Positions 18,285 through 25,643 of a DNA stretch of 64,000 nucleotides are shown here, one piece after another. The stretch's first letter is position 1; every line of letters starts with the position of its first letter. Origin of the DNA: Planococcus shenhongbingii (GTDB lineage Bacteria > Bacillota > Bacilli > Bacillales_A > Planococcaceae). The notes beneath the pieces were generated by a model that made no database searches, was not told the origin of the DNA, and was given only the letters and a program-made list of their open reading frames with translations. The stretch covers positions 1,736,001 to 1,800,000 of the forward strand of contig NZ_CP129235.1 of the NCBI RefSeq assembly GCF_030413635.1. The letters are read 5' to 3'. Position numbers and translations under genes: made by a program.

Positions 18285-19526
18285 ATGGCAGGCCGAGTGA
18301 TTTTCCACATTGATATGAATAGTTTTTATGCTTCGGTGGAGCAGTCGCATGACCCGACTTTAAAAGGCAAAGCGATTGCAATTGCCGGCAATCCGAAAGA
18401 GCGGCGCGGCATCATTGTGACTTGTTCTTATGAAGCACGGGCGCACGGGATTTATACGACGATGCAAGTGCATGAAGCCAAACGGAAATATCCGGAATTG
18501 ATTCTCTTGCCGCCGAATTTCGAGCGCTACCGGGCTGCATCAAAAGCGATGTTTGACATTCTGCGTTCTTACACGGACCTTGTGGAACCGGTATCGATCG
18601 ATGAAGGCTACGTTGATGTGACGGAACTGGCTAAAGATCGGCATGCGCTGGAGCTGGCGGAAGAAATCCAGCAGCGCATGAAATCAGAACTTGATCTGCC
18701 CTGTTCACTTGGCATTGCACCGAATAAATTTTTGGCAAAAACGGCCTCCGATATGAAAAAGCCGATGGGCATCACGATCTTGCGGAAGCGCGACATCCAG
18801 AAAAAGCTCTGGCCGCTGCCGGTTATCGAAATGCATGGCATCGGAGAAAGCACTGCAGAAAAACTAAAACGCCTGTCGATTGCCACGATCGGAGATTTAG
18901 CGGCAGCCAATACCGGGCTCATCAAAGAAAAGATGGGCAAGAATGGCTTGCGCCTTCAGAACCGGGCAAACGGCATGGATGACCGGATCGTGGATCCCGA
19001 TTCGATTTACGATACGAAAAGCGTCGGGACTTCAACAACATTGCCCGTAGATGAAACCGATGAAGAAAACTTAAAAGCGATTTTCCGGAAACTGAGTGAA
19101 AAGGTGGCCAACCGGCTCGAAGCGAAAGAGCTGGCCGGTCCTACTGTCAGCATCCAGACCCGCAGCTCGGAGTGGCAAAACCGCACCCGCAGCATTACGC
19201 TGAGAAACACCGTATGGAAACGCGACGACATCTTCCGAAATGCATGGCAATTGTTCACGAAGCATTGGAATGGAGAGCCCCTCCGTCTTGTCGGCGTAAC
19301 GGTATCGAATGTGGCTAAGAAAGGCGAGATGACGGAACAGCTGTCCATTTTTAATTTCCAGGAGCACGCTAAAGAAGAACCGATTCTGAACCTGATGTCC
19401 AAACTTGAAAAAAAATTCGGCAAAAGCGTCATTATTCGGGGGACGCGCTCCCAAAAAACGACTTCTGAATCAGAAACCAGTTTCAGCAAAGATTTTTTGG
19501 CCGACCATGACCACGAAAGAAAGTAG
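18285..19526 (+). CDS. dinB: DNA polymerase IV (Y-family, PolY1/YqjH)
   Basis: Error-prone translesion polymerase. Motifs: HIDMNSFYASVEQ at the N-terminus with the catalytic Asp, the palm motif SIDEGYVDVTEL carrying the catalytic Asp-Glu, then SLGIAPNKFLAKTASDMKKP, a helix-hairpin-helix region (MHGIGESTAEKLKRLSI) and the little-finger domain. The open frame runs upstream to 18159, but the added 42 residues are basic and unlike the family, so ATG 18285 (MAGRVIFHID) is used, giving 413 residues like YqjH. The ribosome binding site is weak (GAAAGTGA). There is no obvious LexA box upstream, unlike the second Y-family gene at 28.6 kb. Confidence 0.93.
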   Translation: MAGRVIFHIDMNSFYASVEQSHDPTLKGKAIAIAGNPKERRGIIVTCSYEARAHGIYTTMQVHEAKRKYPELILLPPNFERYRAASKAMFDILRSYTDLVEPVSIDEGYVDVTELAKDRHALELAEEIQQRMKSELDLPCSLGIAPNKFLAKTASDMKKPMGITILRKRDIQKKLWPLPVIEMHGIGESTAEKLKRLSIATIGDLAAANTGLIKEKMGKNGLRLQNRANGMDDRIVDPDSIYDTKSVGTSTTLPVDETDEENLKAIFRKLSEKVANRLEAKELAGPTVSIQTRSSEWQNRTRSITLRNTVWKRDDIFRNAWQLFTKHWNGEPLRLVGVTVSNVAKKGEMTEQLSIFNFQEHAKEEPILNLMSKLEKKFGKSVIIRGTRSQKTTSESETSFSKDFLADHDHERK

Positions 19527-19533
19527 GGAGTTT

Positions 19534-20493
19534 ATGCAGCTATTATTTCTCGGAACAGGAGCGGGCATGCCGTCAAAGCACCGGAATTCCAGTTCTCTCG
19601 CTCTAAAATTGCTTGAGGAACGCGGAACTTTTTGGCTGTTTGACTGTGGGGAAGCGACACAGCATCAAATGTTACATACGACTTTAAAACCGCGTAAAAT
19701 TGAAAAAGTCTTTATTACCCATTTACATGGAGACCATATTTTCGGCTTGCCGGGACTGCTGGGCTCGCGTTCCTTTCAAGGAGGGGAAGAACCGCTTGAC
19801 ATATACGGTCCGACAGGCATTAAGGAACTTGTAGAAACGTTCTTGCGCCTCAGCCGGACGCATTTGACATATAAAATCGTTTTTCATGAAAATCTGGATG
19901 GCATCATTTTTGAAGATGAAACGATGGTGGTGAAAGCGGCGCTTCTTGACCACGTCATTCCTTCGTATGGATTCCGGATTGCTCAAAAACCGCTGCAGCC
20001 AAAATTGAATATCGAAAAAGCTACGGAATACGGTGTCCCTAAAGGCCCGTTGCTGGCAAAGCTGAAAGCAGGGGAGGACGTGGTTCTGGAAAATGGGCAA
20101 ATTGTCAAAAGCATCGATGTGACAGAGCCTGCACATCCCGGATTTGTTGTCTCAATTCTTGGCGATACCCGTTTCTGCAAGGCAGCTATTGAGTTAAGCC
20201 GAGATGCAGATATCGTGGTGCACGAAGCGACATTTGATGCAGAGACGAAAAAGATGGCGCGAGGTTATGGCCATTCGACTATTTACGATGCAGCCAAAAC
20301 CGCCAGCCTCGCTGGAGCGAAAGCGTTGATCGCCAATCATATCAGCTCCAGATTCTTGCCGGATGATGACAAAATACTGACTGAGCAGGTCCGTGGGATA
20401 CACCCGAACGTGTTTATCGCACGGGATTTCGCAGAATACGAATGGCATCAACATAACCAAGAAGTAAGGAAGAAAATAGAAAGCCGTCGCTAA
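19534..20493 (+). CDS. rnz: Ribonuclease Z
   Basis: Zinc endonuclease that trims tRNA 3' ends. Metallo-beta-lactamase fold with GTGAGMPSKHRN at the N-terminus, the zinc motif HLHGDHIFGLPGLLGSR, GDTR with the bridging Asp, and HEATF then GHSTIYDA and NHISSR in the C-terminal half. The open frame continues upstream into dinB, but GGGAG at 19526-19530 precedes ATG 19534 and gives MQLLFLGTGAG, the family N-terminus, with 319 residues. It begins 7 nt after the dinB stop; B. subtilis also has yqjK next to yqjH. Confidence 0.95.
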   Translation: MQLLFLGTGAGMPSKHRNSSSLALKLLEERGTFWLFDCGEATQHQMLHTTLKPRKIEKVFITHLHGDHIFGLPGLLGSRSFQGGEEPLDIYGPTGIKELVETFLRLSRTHLTYKIVFHENLDGIIFEDETMVVKAALLDHVIPSYGFRIAQKPLQPKLNIEKATEYGVPKGPLLAKLKAGEDVVLENGQIVKSIDVTEPAHPGFVVSILGDTRFCKAAIELSRDADIVVHEATFDAETKKMARGYGHSTIYDAAKTASLAGAKALIANHISSRFLPDDDKILTEQVRGIHPNVFIARDFAEYEWHQHNQEVRKKIESRR

Positions 20494-20509
20494 GCGATGG
20501 CTTTTTTTG
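20481..20509 (+). terminator. Terminator overlapping the rnz stop
   Basis: AAGCCGTCGC pairs with GCGATGGCTT around the TAA stop codon itself, followed by seven T residues. Confidence 0.88.
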
Positions 20510-20537
20510 TATTTTTCAAGTTTATCGAGGAAATAAT

Positions 20538-20551
20538 AGAACATATGTTCT
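20538..20551. promoter_or_regulatory. LexA (SOS) box upstream of the toxin gene
   Basis: AGAACATATGTTCT, a perfect dyad that fits the Bacillus SOS box core GAACNNNNGTTC. It lies about 10-15 nt upstream of a -10-like TAAAAT (20560-20565), so a bound LexA would cover the -35 region. The paralogous module downstream keeps the same box at the same spacing. Confidence 0.75.
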
Positions 20552-20621
20552 TTTTGTGATAAAATAAAGGTACAGCTGCATGAGGACGGTTTGGCCATTC
20601 CCGCAGAAAGGGGGTGGTGAC

Positions 20622-20729
20622 ATGACTCTTTCAGAATCCTTTGCCCTCGTCTTCACGAGCATCGGGGTAACGATCAGTGCAGTGACTTTGGTCGTTTACA
20701 TGATTTTGGCCATGAACGAAAAAAAATAA
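20622..20729 (+). CDS. Holin-like type I toxin peptide (Hol_Tox family)
   Basis: A 35-residue peptide: MTLSESFAL, one hydrophobic helix (IGVTISAVTLVVYMILA) and a C-terminal NEKK. This is the pattern of the putative holin-like toxin family (MT.yE..., one helix, polar/KK end) that includes type I toxins of Bacillota. A very strong ribosome binding site, AAAGGGGGTGG, precedes ATG 20622. The last codons overlap the terminator of a predicted antisense RNA. The likely target is the cytoplasmic membrane. A LexA box upstream suggests induction by DNA damage. Assignment is by pattern and architecture. Confidence 0.75.
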   Translation: MTLSESFALVFTSIGVTISAVTLVVYMILAMNEKK

Positions 20730-20842
20730 CCGTCCCTTGTGGTAGAGGAATGACGGTTATTTTCAAAGCCTAGTTTTCCAGCCAACCGCTCACGCGCGGC
20801 ATGCAGCTGGCCGAATGCTTCGGCATTCGGTTTTTTTGCGTT
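20719..20842 (-). ncRNA. Predicted antisense RNA (type I antitoxin) of the toxin gene
   Basis: On the minus strand TTGAAA (20871-20876) and TATACT (20849-20854) are separated by 16 nt, so a transcript would start near 20842 and run leftward. It would end at a hairpin (AACCGTCATTCCTC with AGGGACGGTT) followed by eight U residues over 20719-20726. This RNA would be about 120 nt and complementary to the 3' part of the toxin mRNA, including the last codons. The arrangement is that of txpA/ratA and bsrG/SR4. Confidence 0.65.
20811..20838 (+). terminator. Toxin mRNA terminator
   Basis: CCGAATGC-TTCG-GCATTCGG, an 8-bp stem closed by a UUCG tetraloop, followed by seven T residues. The same hairpin, with CTCCGG in the centre, is repeated at 21144-21170. 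Confidence 0.9.
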
Positions 20843-20987
20843 AATGTTAGTATACTAAATCTGAAAATATTTTCAAACAACTAAAGAGGGCAATCCGTTT
20901 TCCATTCCTGCTGTACCCGGATTACAAGTCATGTATTCAACTTTTCTAAAAGAAAAAAGGAAAATAAAAGAAAATATATAATTAATA

Positions 20988-20999
20988 GAACACACGTTC
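20988..20999. promoter_or_regulatory. LexA box of the toxin-less module copy
   Basis: GAACACACGTTC matches the GAACNNNNGTTC core and is followed by a consensus -10 TATAAT at 21012-21017. The distance from the box to the downstream TACAG motif is identical to the first module. Confidence 0.7.
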
Positions 21000-21011
21000 C
21001 GTTTATGTTAC

Positions 21012-21170
21012 TATAATAGTACAGTTGCAGGCGGGAACTTGGCTATAAACGAAGAAAACAACCGTCCCTTGTGGTAGAGGAATGACGGTTGTTTTCAAAG
21101 CCAAGAATTCCAGCCAACCGCCTTTGGTGCGGCACGCAGCTGGCCGAATGCTCCGGCATTCGGTTTTTTT
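21012..21170 (+). pseudogene. Toxin-module paralogue with the toxin gene deleted
   Basis: From the LexA box to the terminator this stretch parallels 20538-20838, except that the toxin gene is absent. In the intact copy TTGGCCAT occurs at 20591 and again at 20706. Here a single TTGGCTAT (21039-21046) joins the sequence before the first to the sequence after the second, as expected from a 115-bp deletion between short direct repeats. The antisense terminator hairpin (AACCGTCCC...GACGGTT) and the final CCGAATG...CATTCGG terminator (21144-21170) are kept. Confidence 0.7.
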
Positions 21171-21175
21171 ACGTT
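21050..21175 (-). ncRNA. Orphan antisense RNA of the toxin-less module
   Basis: The minus-strand promoter is preserved: TTGCAA (21204-21209), 16 nt, TATACT (21182-21187). Its product would be nearly the same as the antitoxin RNA of the intact module. If transcribed it could act in trans on the intact toxin mRNA. Predicted from sequence only. Confidence 0.5.
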
Positions 21176-21214
21176 ACTTTCAGTATACTAAATTTCGAGC
21201 ATTTTGCAACTGCC

Positions 21215-22231
21215 TTATATCCAGCCGCGCTCATATGGCACGGGTGCTTCAATGTCAGCACCCAGCTCTTTCGCTGCCGTATAGGCCCAGTAAGGGTCGC
21301 GCAGCAATTCACGGGCTAAGAAAATCATATCTGCCCGTTCATTTTGCAAAATTTCCTCCGCATGAAGTGCGTGTGTGATCAAACCGACAGCGCCTGTTGC
21401 GATAGGTGTTCCATGTTTGATGGTTTCTGAAAATGGCACCTGATAGCCAGGGTATGATGGAATCGTTGCAGGAACCACAGCTCCGGAGCTGACATCGATT
21501 AAATCTACGCCTTGCTGTTTCATCCATTGCACCATTTCCACGTATTGGCCCGGCGTCATGCCGCCTTCTGCATAGTCTTTAGCCGAAATGCGGACAAACA
21601 GCGGCCCATCCCATACTTCATTGACGGCATCAATGACTCGGCGCAGGATGCGATAACGGTTTTCTACAGAGCCGCCGTAGTCATCGTTGCGTTTATTGGT
21701 TAAGGGAGACAGGAATTGATTGATTAAATAACCATGCGCAGCATGCAATTCAATCAAGTCAAAACCGGCTTTTTTCGCACGCACAGCGCCGTCTTTAAAT
21801 GCCTGTACCGTTTCTTCGATTTCTTCAAGCGTCATCGCCTGGGGTGTCTGGTATTTTTCATTAAAGGCAATGGCACTGGGGGCCTGGATGGGTACTTCCA
21901 AATTCGCTTTACGGCCGGCATGCGCCAGCTGGATGCCAGTTTTGGCGCCGTGCTGTTTTATCAGCCGGACAATTTCAGCGAGGCCTTCGATATGGCCGTC
22001 TTCCCAGATGCCTAAGTCTCTCATGGAAATGCGGCCTTGGGGCTGTACAGCTGTCGCTTCCACAATAATCAGGCCCACTTGGCCGACTGCGCGTGTCGGA
22101 TAGTGCACACGGTGCCAGTCGGTCACTTTGCCGTCTTCCTGGTCGCTTTGGTACATGCACATAGGTGCCATGACAATGCGATTTTTGAATGTTGTATTCT
22201 TGAAGGTAATGGGCTCAAACAATTTAGCCAT
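21215..22231 (-). CDS. namA: NADPH dehydrogenase NamA (old yellow enzyme, YqjM)
   Basis: FMN flavoprotein of the old yellow enzyme family that reduces activated C=C bonds with NADPH and is linked to oxidative and xenobiotic stress in B. subtilis. The TIM barrel is recognisable from [13 protein letters not shown] (with the Cys that tunes FMN), THAGRK-like [29 protein letters not shown] and the C-terminal [17 protein letters not shown]. Length is 338 residues, as YqjM. The ribosome binding site GGGAGGG precedes the ATG at 22231. It is transcribed on the minus strand together with, and downstream of, proC. Confidence 0.94.
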   Translation of the reverse strand: MAKLFEPITFKNTTFKNRIVMAPMCMYQSDQEDGKVTDWHRVHYPTRAVGQVGLIIVEATAVQPQGRISMRDLGIWEDGHIEGLAEIVRLIKQHGAKTGIQLAHAGRKANLEVPIQAPSAIAFNEKYQTPQAMTLEEIEETVQAFKDGAVRAKKAGFDLIELHAAHGYLINQFLSPLTNKRNDDYGGSVENRYRILRRVIDAVNEVWDGPLFVRISAKDYAEGGMTPGQYVEMVQWMKQQGVDLIDVSSGAVVPATIPSYPGYQVPFSETIKHGTPIATGAVGLITHALHAEEILQNERADMIFLARELLRDPYWAYTAAKELGADIEAPVPYERGWI

Positions 22232-22285
22232 AAATAAGTTCCCTCCCGAATCTTCGCGATTTGAAGCTAATTATATCAGAAGACC

Positions 22286-23089
22286 TTATTCAAATTCTCT
22301 TCCAAGGGCTTGCGAACGGCTGGCTGCTTGATTAATGCATTCTCCGATAATTTCTTTAAAATTGTTTTCTTCCAATGAAGCAATGCCGGCGGCGGTTGTG
22401 CCGTTCGGGCTGGTCACTTTTTTTCGCAGTTCGGCGAATTCGGCATACTGCAGCATTTCAGAGGCTCCGGAAAACGTCTGGCGGACCAGTTTTTTCGAAT
22501 CCTCAAGCGACAATCCGTTGGCCACACCGGCTTCGGTCATCGCTTCTGCGAAATAGTAGATAAAAGCCGGGCCACTGCCTGCGACAGCAGTGACTGCATC
22601 CAGCTGCGGTTCTTCTACGACGGTAACGCCGCCAATTGACGACAGCAAGTCTCTTAACTCATATTGCTGCTCAAGCGTCACTTGTTCGCTCCATGCTACG
22701 CCTGTTGCCGATTTACCGATTTTAGCTGATGTATTCGGCATCGCGCGGGCAATAGGCAGATTGCCGACGTATTTCTGGATGGTGCGGATAGGAACCCCCG
22801 CCACGACCGATAAAATGACTGTGTCTGGAGACAAGTCGTCTTGAATTCCGCAAAGTGCAGCTTTCACATCTTTCGGTTTCATGGCGAGCAAAGCGAAATC
22901 AGCGTTTTTTAATTCCGTCTTTTCTTTCTGGACAATATTGACACCGTACTCATCACGCAAAAACTCCAGGCGATCGATATCGGATTTATTCATCACGGAA
23001 ATATCGCTTGGTTTCAATATGCGTTTATTGATCCAGCCATGGATCATGGATTCTGCCATGGAACCTGCTCCGATACATACGATATTCAT
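22286..23089 (-). CDS. proC: Pyrroline-5-carboxylate reductase
   Basis: Last step of proline synthesis, reducing pyrroline-5-carboxylate with NAD(P)H. Rossmann motif VCIGAGSMAESMIHGW at the N-terminus; ARAMPNTSAKIGKSATG in the middle; the C-terminal domain has AVAGSGPAFIYYFAEAM and TSPNGTTAAGIASLEE. The start is ATG 23089 (MNIVCIGAG) after AAGGAAG; an in-frame GTG 9 nt upstream lies in the ribosome binding site. 267 residues. It corresponds to B. subtilis yqjO/proI, which is T-box controlled. Here a T-box leader lies upstream on the same strand, but about 430 nt of repeat separates it from the start codon. Confidence 0.93.
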   Translation of the reverse strand: MNIVCIGAGSMAESMIHGWINKRILKPSDISVMNKSDIDRLEFLRDEYGVNIVQKEKTELKNADFALLAMKPKDVKAALCGIQDDLSPDTVILSVVAGVPIRTIQKYVGNLPIARAMPNTSAKIGKSATGVAWSEQVTLEQQYELRDLLSSIGGVTVVEEPQLDAVTAVAGSGPAFIYYFAEAMTEAGVANGLSLEDSKKLVRQTFSGASEMLQYAEFAELRKKVTSPNGTTAAGIASLEENNFKEIIGECINQAASRSQALGREFE

Positions 23090-23189
23090 GCTTCCCACTT
23101 CCTTTTCTGCTATGTAAACTAATTTGGTTTTGGATACCAGCGCCGAGTTTTTCGAGAAGGGCAGACCTGACGGAGCTGAGCGGCCGCTT

Positions 23190-23516
23190 TCGCTTTTCTC
23201 ATTGTCCAGCTCCGGCGTCCAGCCCCTCGAGGTCGCTTCAGTCTAGCCGCCAATGGCAGAAAACGCCATTACCGCCCAGACCTCCAGCGCTTGCCGGGGC
23301 TAGATGGGCGCCTGCGCTTTTCAGTGTCCAGCTGCAGCGGCCAGATTCTCGGGTCATAAGCCACTCCGGCTGTGCGGCTGAAAACACGCCGCTTCGCCGG
23401 ATCGTCTAAAACCCATATTGCTCCTGCAGCACTTCATGCTTCGTCGCAAAGAGATGGCCCAAACAATTTTTGGTCCATCTCTTGCCTGTCGAATCTTAAC
23501 GGCCGCTTGCGCTTTT
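23190..23516. repeat. Dispersed GC-rich repeat, copy 3, inside the proC leader
   Basis: Contains CGCTTTTCTCATTGTCCAGC and CGCTTTTCAGTGTCCAGCTG, two edges of the family. The stretch 23320-23515 is the inverse of the copy between bcd and buk, including CGAATCTTAACGGCC, GCCGCTTCGCCGGAT and CAGCTGCAGCGGCCAGATTC. The 23190-23310 segment looks like a second element abutting the first. It fills most of the gap between the T-box terminator and proC. Confidence 0.7.
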
Positions 23517-23520
23517 CAAT

Positions 23521-23760
23521 AAAAAAAAGCGCATCCGTCCCTGCTTTTGCAAGGACGAAAACGCTTGGTTTCCGCGGTACCACCTAAATTTGCCGACTTG
23601 CGGCACTTCTCGAGATCCTTAACGCGGATAGACGGCCTTGTTTTCACAGGCAGCTCAAAAGCAGGTTCGAGAAGGGAGCGGGGATGCGCGTTTCAGCTGG
23701 AGCGCACTCTCTTGGCACCATCACCTTCTGTACTGGTCTTTTTCTTCGCTCGTATATGTA
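23521..23760 (-). promoter_or_regulatory. T-box riboswitch leader, probably for proC
   Basis: Read on the minus strand: GACCAGTACAG and AGAGAGTG elements of stem I, a TGAAACGCGCATCCCCGCTC stretch where the specifier should lie, then the invariant T-box GGTGGTACCGCGG (complement of 23572-23584). A terminator hairpin (AAGCGTTTTCGTCC with GGACGGATGCGCTT) followed by a long U run ends it at 23521-23566. GAGCG near the 5' end can pair with CGCTC after the specifier region to close stem I. A CCC triplet there is compatible with proline, but I cannot fix the specifier with certainty. proC is the next gene on this strand. Confidence 0.85.
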
Positions 23761-23765
23761 TCTGA

Positions 23766-23795
23766 ATTATAGAGGTAGTTCCAATTGTTTGTCAA
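23766..23795 (-). promoter_or_regulatory. Promoter of the T-box transcript
   Basis: Minus strand TTGACA (23790-23795) and TATAAT (23766-23771), both perfect consensus hexamers, 18 nt apart. Transcription would start near 23758 at the beginning of the T-box leader. Confidence 0.8.
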
Positions 23796-23876
23796 ATGGT
23801 CTTTGCCGCGTGACGAAATCGGCTTTTATCGGTATGATAGATGAATAGCGATTCAGTTTCTAAGGGAGATGGGAAA

Positions 23877-24824
23877 ATGAGTTTACATAAAATTATTATT
23901 CCGACGCCTTTTGCAGTCGGCGACGTTAATTCATACTTACTTAAAGGCGATATGCTGACATTGATTGATGCCGGGCCAAAAACACCGGAAGCCTGGCTGG
24001 CGCTAAAAGCCGGTTTAAAGGCTACGAATGTGGAGCCGAAAGATGTGGAGCAAGTAGTGCTGACGCATCACCATCCGGATCATGCCGGCTGGGTGGATGG
24101 TTTTGAAAATGCTAAATTGTTCGGACATCCGTACAACGACTTATGGCTGCGGCGCGACCAGGCATTTCTGGACTACCATGATGCCTTTTATCTGGACCGC
24201 CTGAAAGAAGAAGGTGTGCCGGAAGAACTGTGGTTCTGGGTCAAAAAAATGAAAAGGCCATTGAACCTGATGGGCAACCGGCCTCTTGATATGGCAATCC
24301 ATGAAGGTGACGCATTGCCGGGGCATCCAGGCTGGCACGCGCTCGAAACACTTGGCCATGCCCAAAGCCATTTATCTTATTGGAATCCGGAAAGCGGGGA
24401 AATGATCGGAGGAGATCATGTCATCGCAAAAGTGTCCTCGAATCCTTTGATCGAGCCGCCGCTCCACCGGGAAGATGGCCGGCCGAAATCATTGCTTCAA
24501 TATAATGCATCGCTGGAGCGGTTATTGAAAATGCCGATTGGAGTCGTCTATAGCGGCCACGGGGAAGAAGTGCGGAATGTCCATGAACTGGTTGCTGTAA
24601 GGCTTGAAAAGCAGCATCAGCGTGCATTGAAAGTGCTGGATATGCTGGAAAATGAAGAGAAGACCGTATACAGCTTGACGAAAGAATTGTTTCCGTATGC
24701 CTATGAAAAAGAGCTGGGGCTGACCTTGTCAGAAACAATCGGCCAAATCGATTACTTGCTGGAAGACGGATTGATTACGGAACGCATGGACGGCAAAGGT
24801 GTTTTCCATTACTTGAAAGCTTAA
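23877..24824 (+). CDS. yqjP: MBL-fold metallo-hydrolase (YqjP family)
   Basis: Metallo-beta-lactamase fold hydrolase of 315 residues. Zinc ligands are visible in LTHHHPDHAGWVDGF (HxHxDH-type), LGHAQSHLSYW and GGDHVI with the bridging Asp, and YSGHGEEV with the last His. A C-terminal winged-helix-like region (VYSLTKELFPYAYEKELG) resembles that of LACTB2-type hydrolases. The start ATG 23877 follows AAGGGAGATGGG. An upstream in-frame ATG at 23841 has no ribosome binding site. The natural substrate is unknown. Gene order matches yqjO-yqjP in B. subtilis except for the orientation break. Confidence 0.85.
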   Translation: MSLHKIIIPTPFAVGDVNSYLLKGDMLTLIDAGPKTPEAWLALKAGLKATNVEPKDVEQVVLTHHHPDHAGWVDGFENAKLFGHPYNDLWLRRDQAFLDYHDAFYLDRLKEEGVPEELWFWVKKMKRPLNLMGNRPLDMAIHEGDALPGHPGWHALETLGHAQSHLSYWNPESGEMIGGDHVIAKVSSNPLIEPPLHREDGRPKSLLQYNASLERLLKMPIGVVYSGHGEEVRNVHELVAVRLEKQHQRALKVLDMLENEEKTVYSLTKELFPYAYEKELGLTLSETIGQIDYLLEDGLITERMDGKGVFHYLKA

Positions 24825-24941
24825 TGGCGGCAGCCGGTTTTTTATTGCAACGAAGGCCACCAGCGGTTAAAATAAACCTGTTGGACTTTTCAAAAAAATG
24901 AATGGCGCCACGATGATTAAACCGAAAAGGAATGGGTTATT

Positions 24942-25514
24942 TTGAAGAAATTGAGTCTATTGATGGCAAGCCTGCTATTTTTAGCAGCGTGTTCCAATGA
25001 TAAAGCAGCTGAGCCTGTGGAAGAACCGAAAAAGCAGGACGCAGCAGTTGAAGAGCAGGATACAGCAGCCGAAGAACAGCAAGAACTGTCGGAAGAAGGG
25101 TTCATCACGCAAGTGACAGCGAACCAGATTCTCGTTAACAATATTTATTTCACAATTCCAAAAGATGCCAAAGTATCCTTTAAAAACGGCACTGATACCA
25201 CAGACGGCGTGGTCGGGGATATCCGCACCGGCATGAAAGTCAGCGTGGATTACACAGGGCCGGTAAAAGAAACTTTTCCGATGGAAGCCGAGGCGCAAAC
25301 CGTGTCAATTTTGAATGATGAAGCATCAGCTGAGCAATCCGAAGCGCTTCTTGCTTACATCGAAGGCGAGCAATTGTCGAGTTTGGTTATTCTTGGCCAG
25401 CCAATTGTCCGGGACAATGAAATCGGATTTTTATTCAATAACATGATTGATGGGGAAATGACTGAAGTGCGCGTCAATTTAGATACACACGAATATACAG
25501 TAGGCGGAGAGTGA
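24942..25514 (+). CDS. Putative lipoprotein, DUF3221-like
   Basis: A 190-residue exported protein starting at TTG 24942. The signal peptide MKKLSLLMASLLFLAAC ends in a clear lipobox (LAAC), so Cys17 should be lipidated and the protein anchored on the outer face of the membrane. A Glu/Lys/Gln-rich linker (residues 20-50) leads to a small beta-rich domain (EGFITQVTANQILVNNIYF, GDIRTGMKVSVDYTGP) reminiscent of DUF3221/YobA proteins. Function is unknown. It stands alone between the YqjP-like gene and argG and has its own terminator. Confidence 0.75.
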   Translation: MKKLSLLMASLLFLAACSNDKAAEPVEEPKKQDAAVEEQDTAAEEQQELSEEGFITQVTANQILVNNIYFTIPKDAKVSFKNGTDTTDGVVGDIRTGMKVSVDYTGPVKETFPMEAEAQTVSILNDEASAEQSEALLAYIEGEQLSSLVILGQPIVRDNEIGFLFNNMIDGEMTEVRVNLDTHEYTVGGE

Positions 25515-25540
25515 AAGCAGCGGCGGCTGCTTTTTCTTTT
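25514..25540 (+). terminator. Terminator after the lipoprotein gene
   Basis: AAAGCAGC pairs with GGCTGCTTT across a short GGCG-containing loop, followed by T-rich sequence, right at the stop codon. Confidence 0.8.
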
Positions 25541-25563
25541 TGTAAATTTGTAAACTAATTCAC

Positions 25564-25592
25564 TTGCACTTATAAATATCCCGTGTTATTAT
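25564..25592 (+). promoter_or_regulatory. argGH promoter
   Basis: TTGCAC (25564-25569) and TATTAT (25587-25592) separated by 17 nt, upstream of argG. Confidence 0.75.
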
Positions 25593-25611
25593 GTGTATAT
25601 TAACAGCACAT

Positions 25612-25629
25612 AACTGCATAAAAATACAT
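25612..25629 (+). promoter_or_regulatory. Candidate ArgR/AhrC operator
   Basis: AACTGCATAAAAATACAT resembles the B. subtilis ARG box (CATGAATAAAAATKCAAK). It lies just downstream of the predicted transcription start and next to the argG ribosome binding site, a sensible place for arginine repression. Confidence 0.55.
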
Positions 25630-25643
25630 TGGAGGTTTTCATA

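Noticed and set aside
23097..23120. A dif-like sequence, ACTTCCT...CTATGTAAACT, upstream of proC.
   Set aside because: The two half-sites together are 24 nt rather than 28, so the centre is 4 nt too short, and the left half is simply the complement of the proC ribosome binding site AAAAGGAAG.
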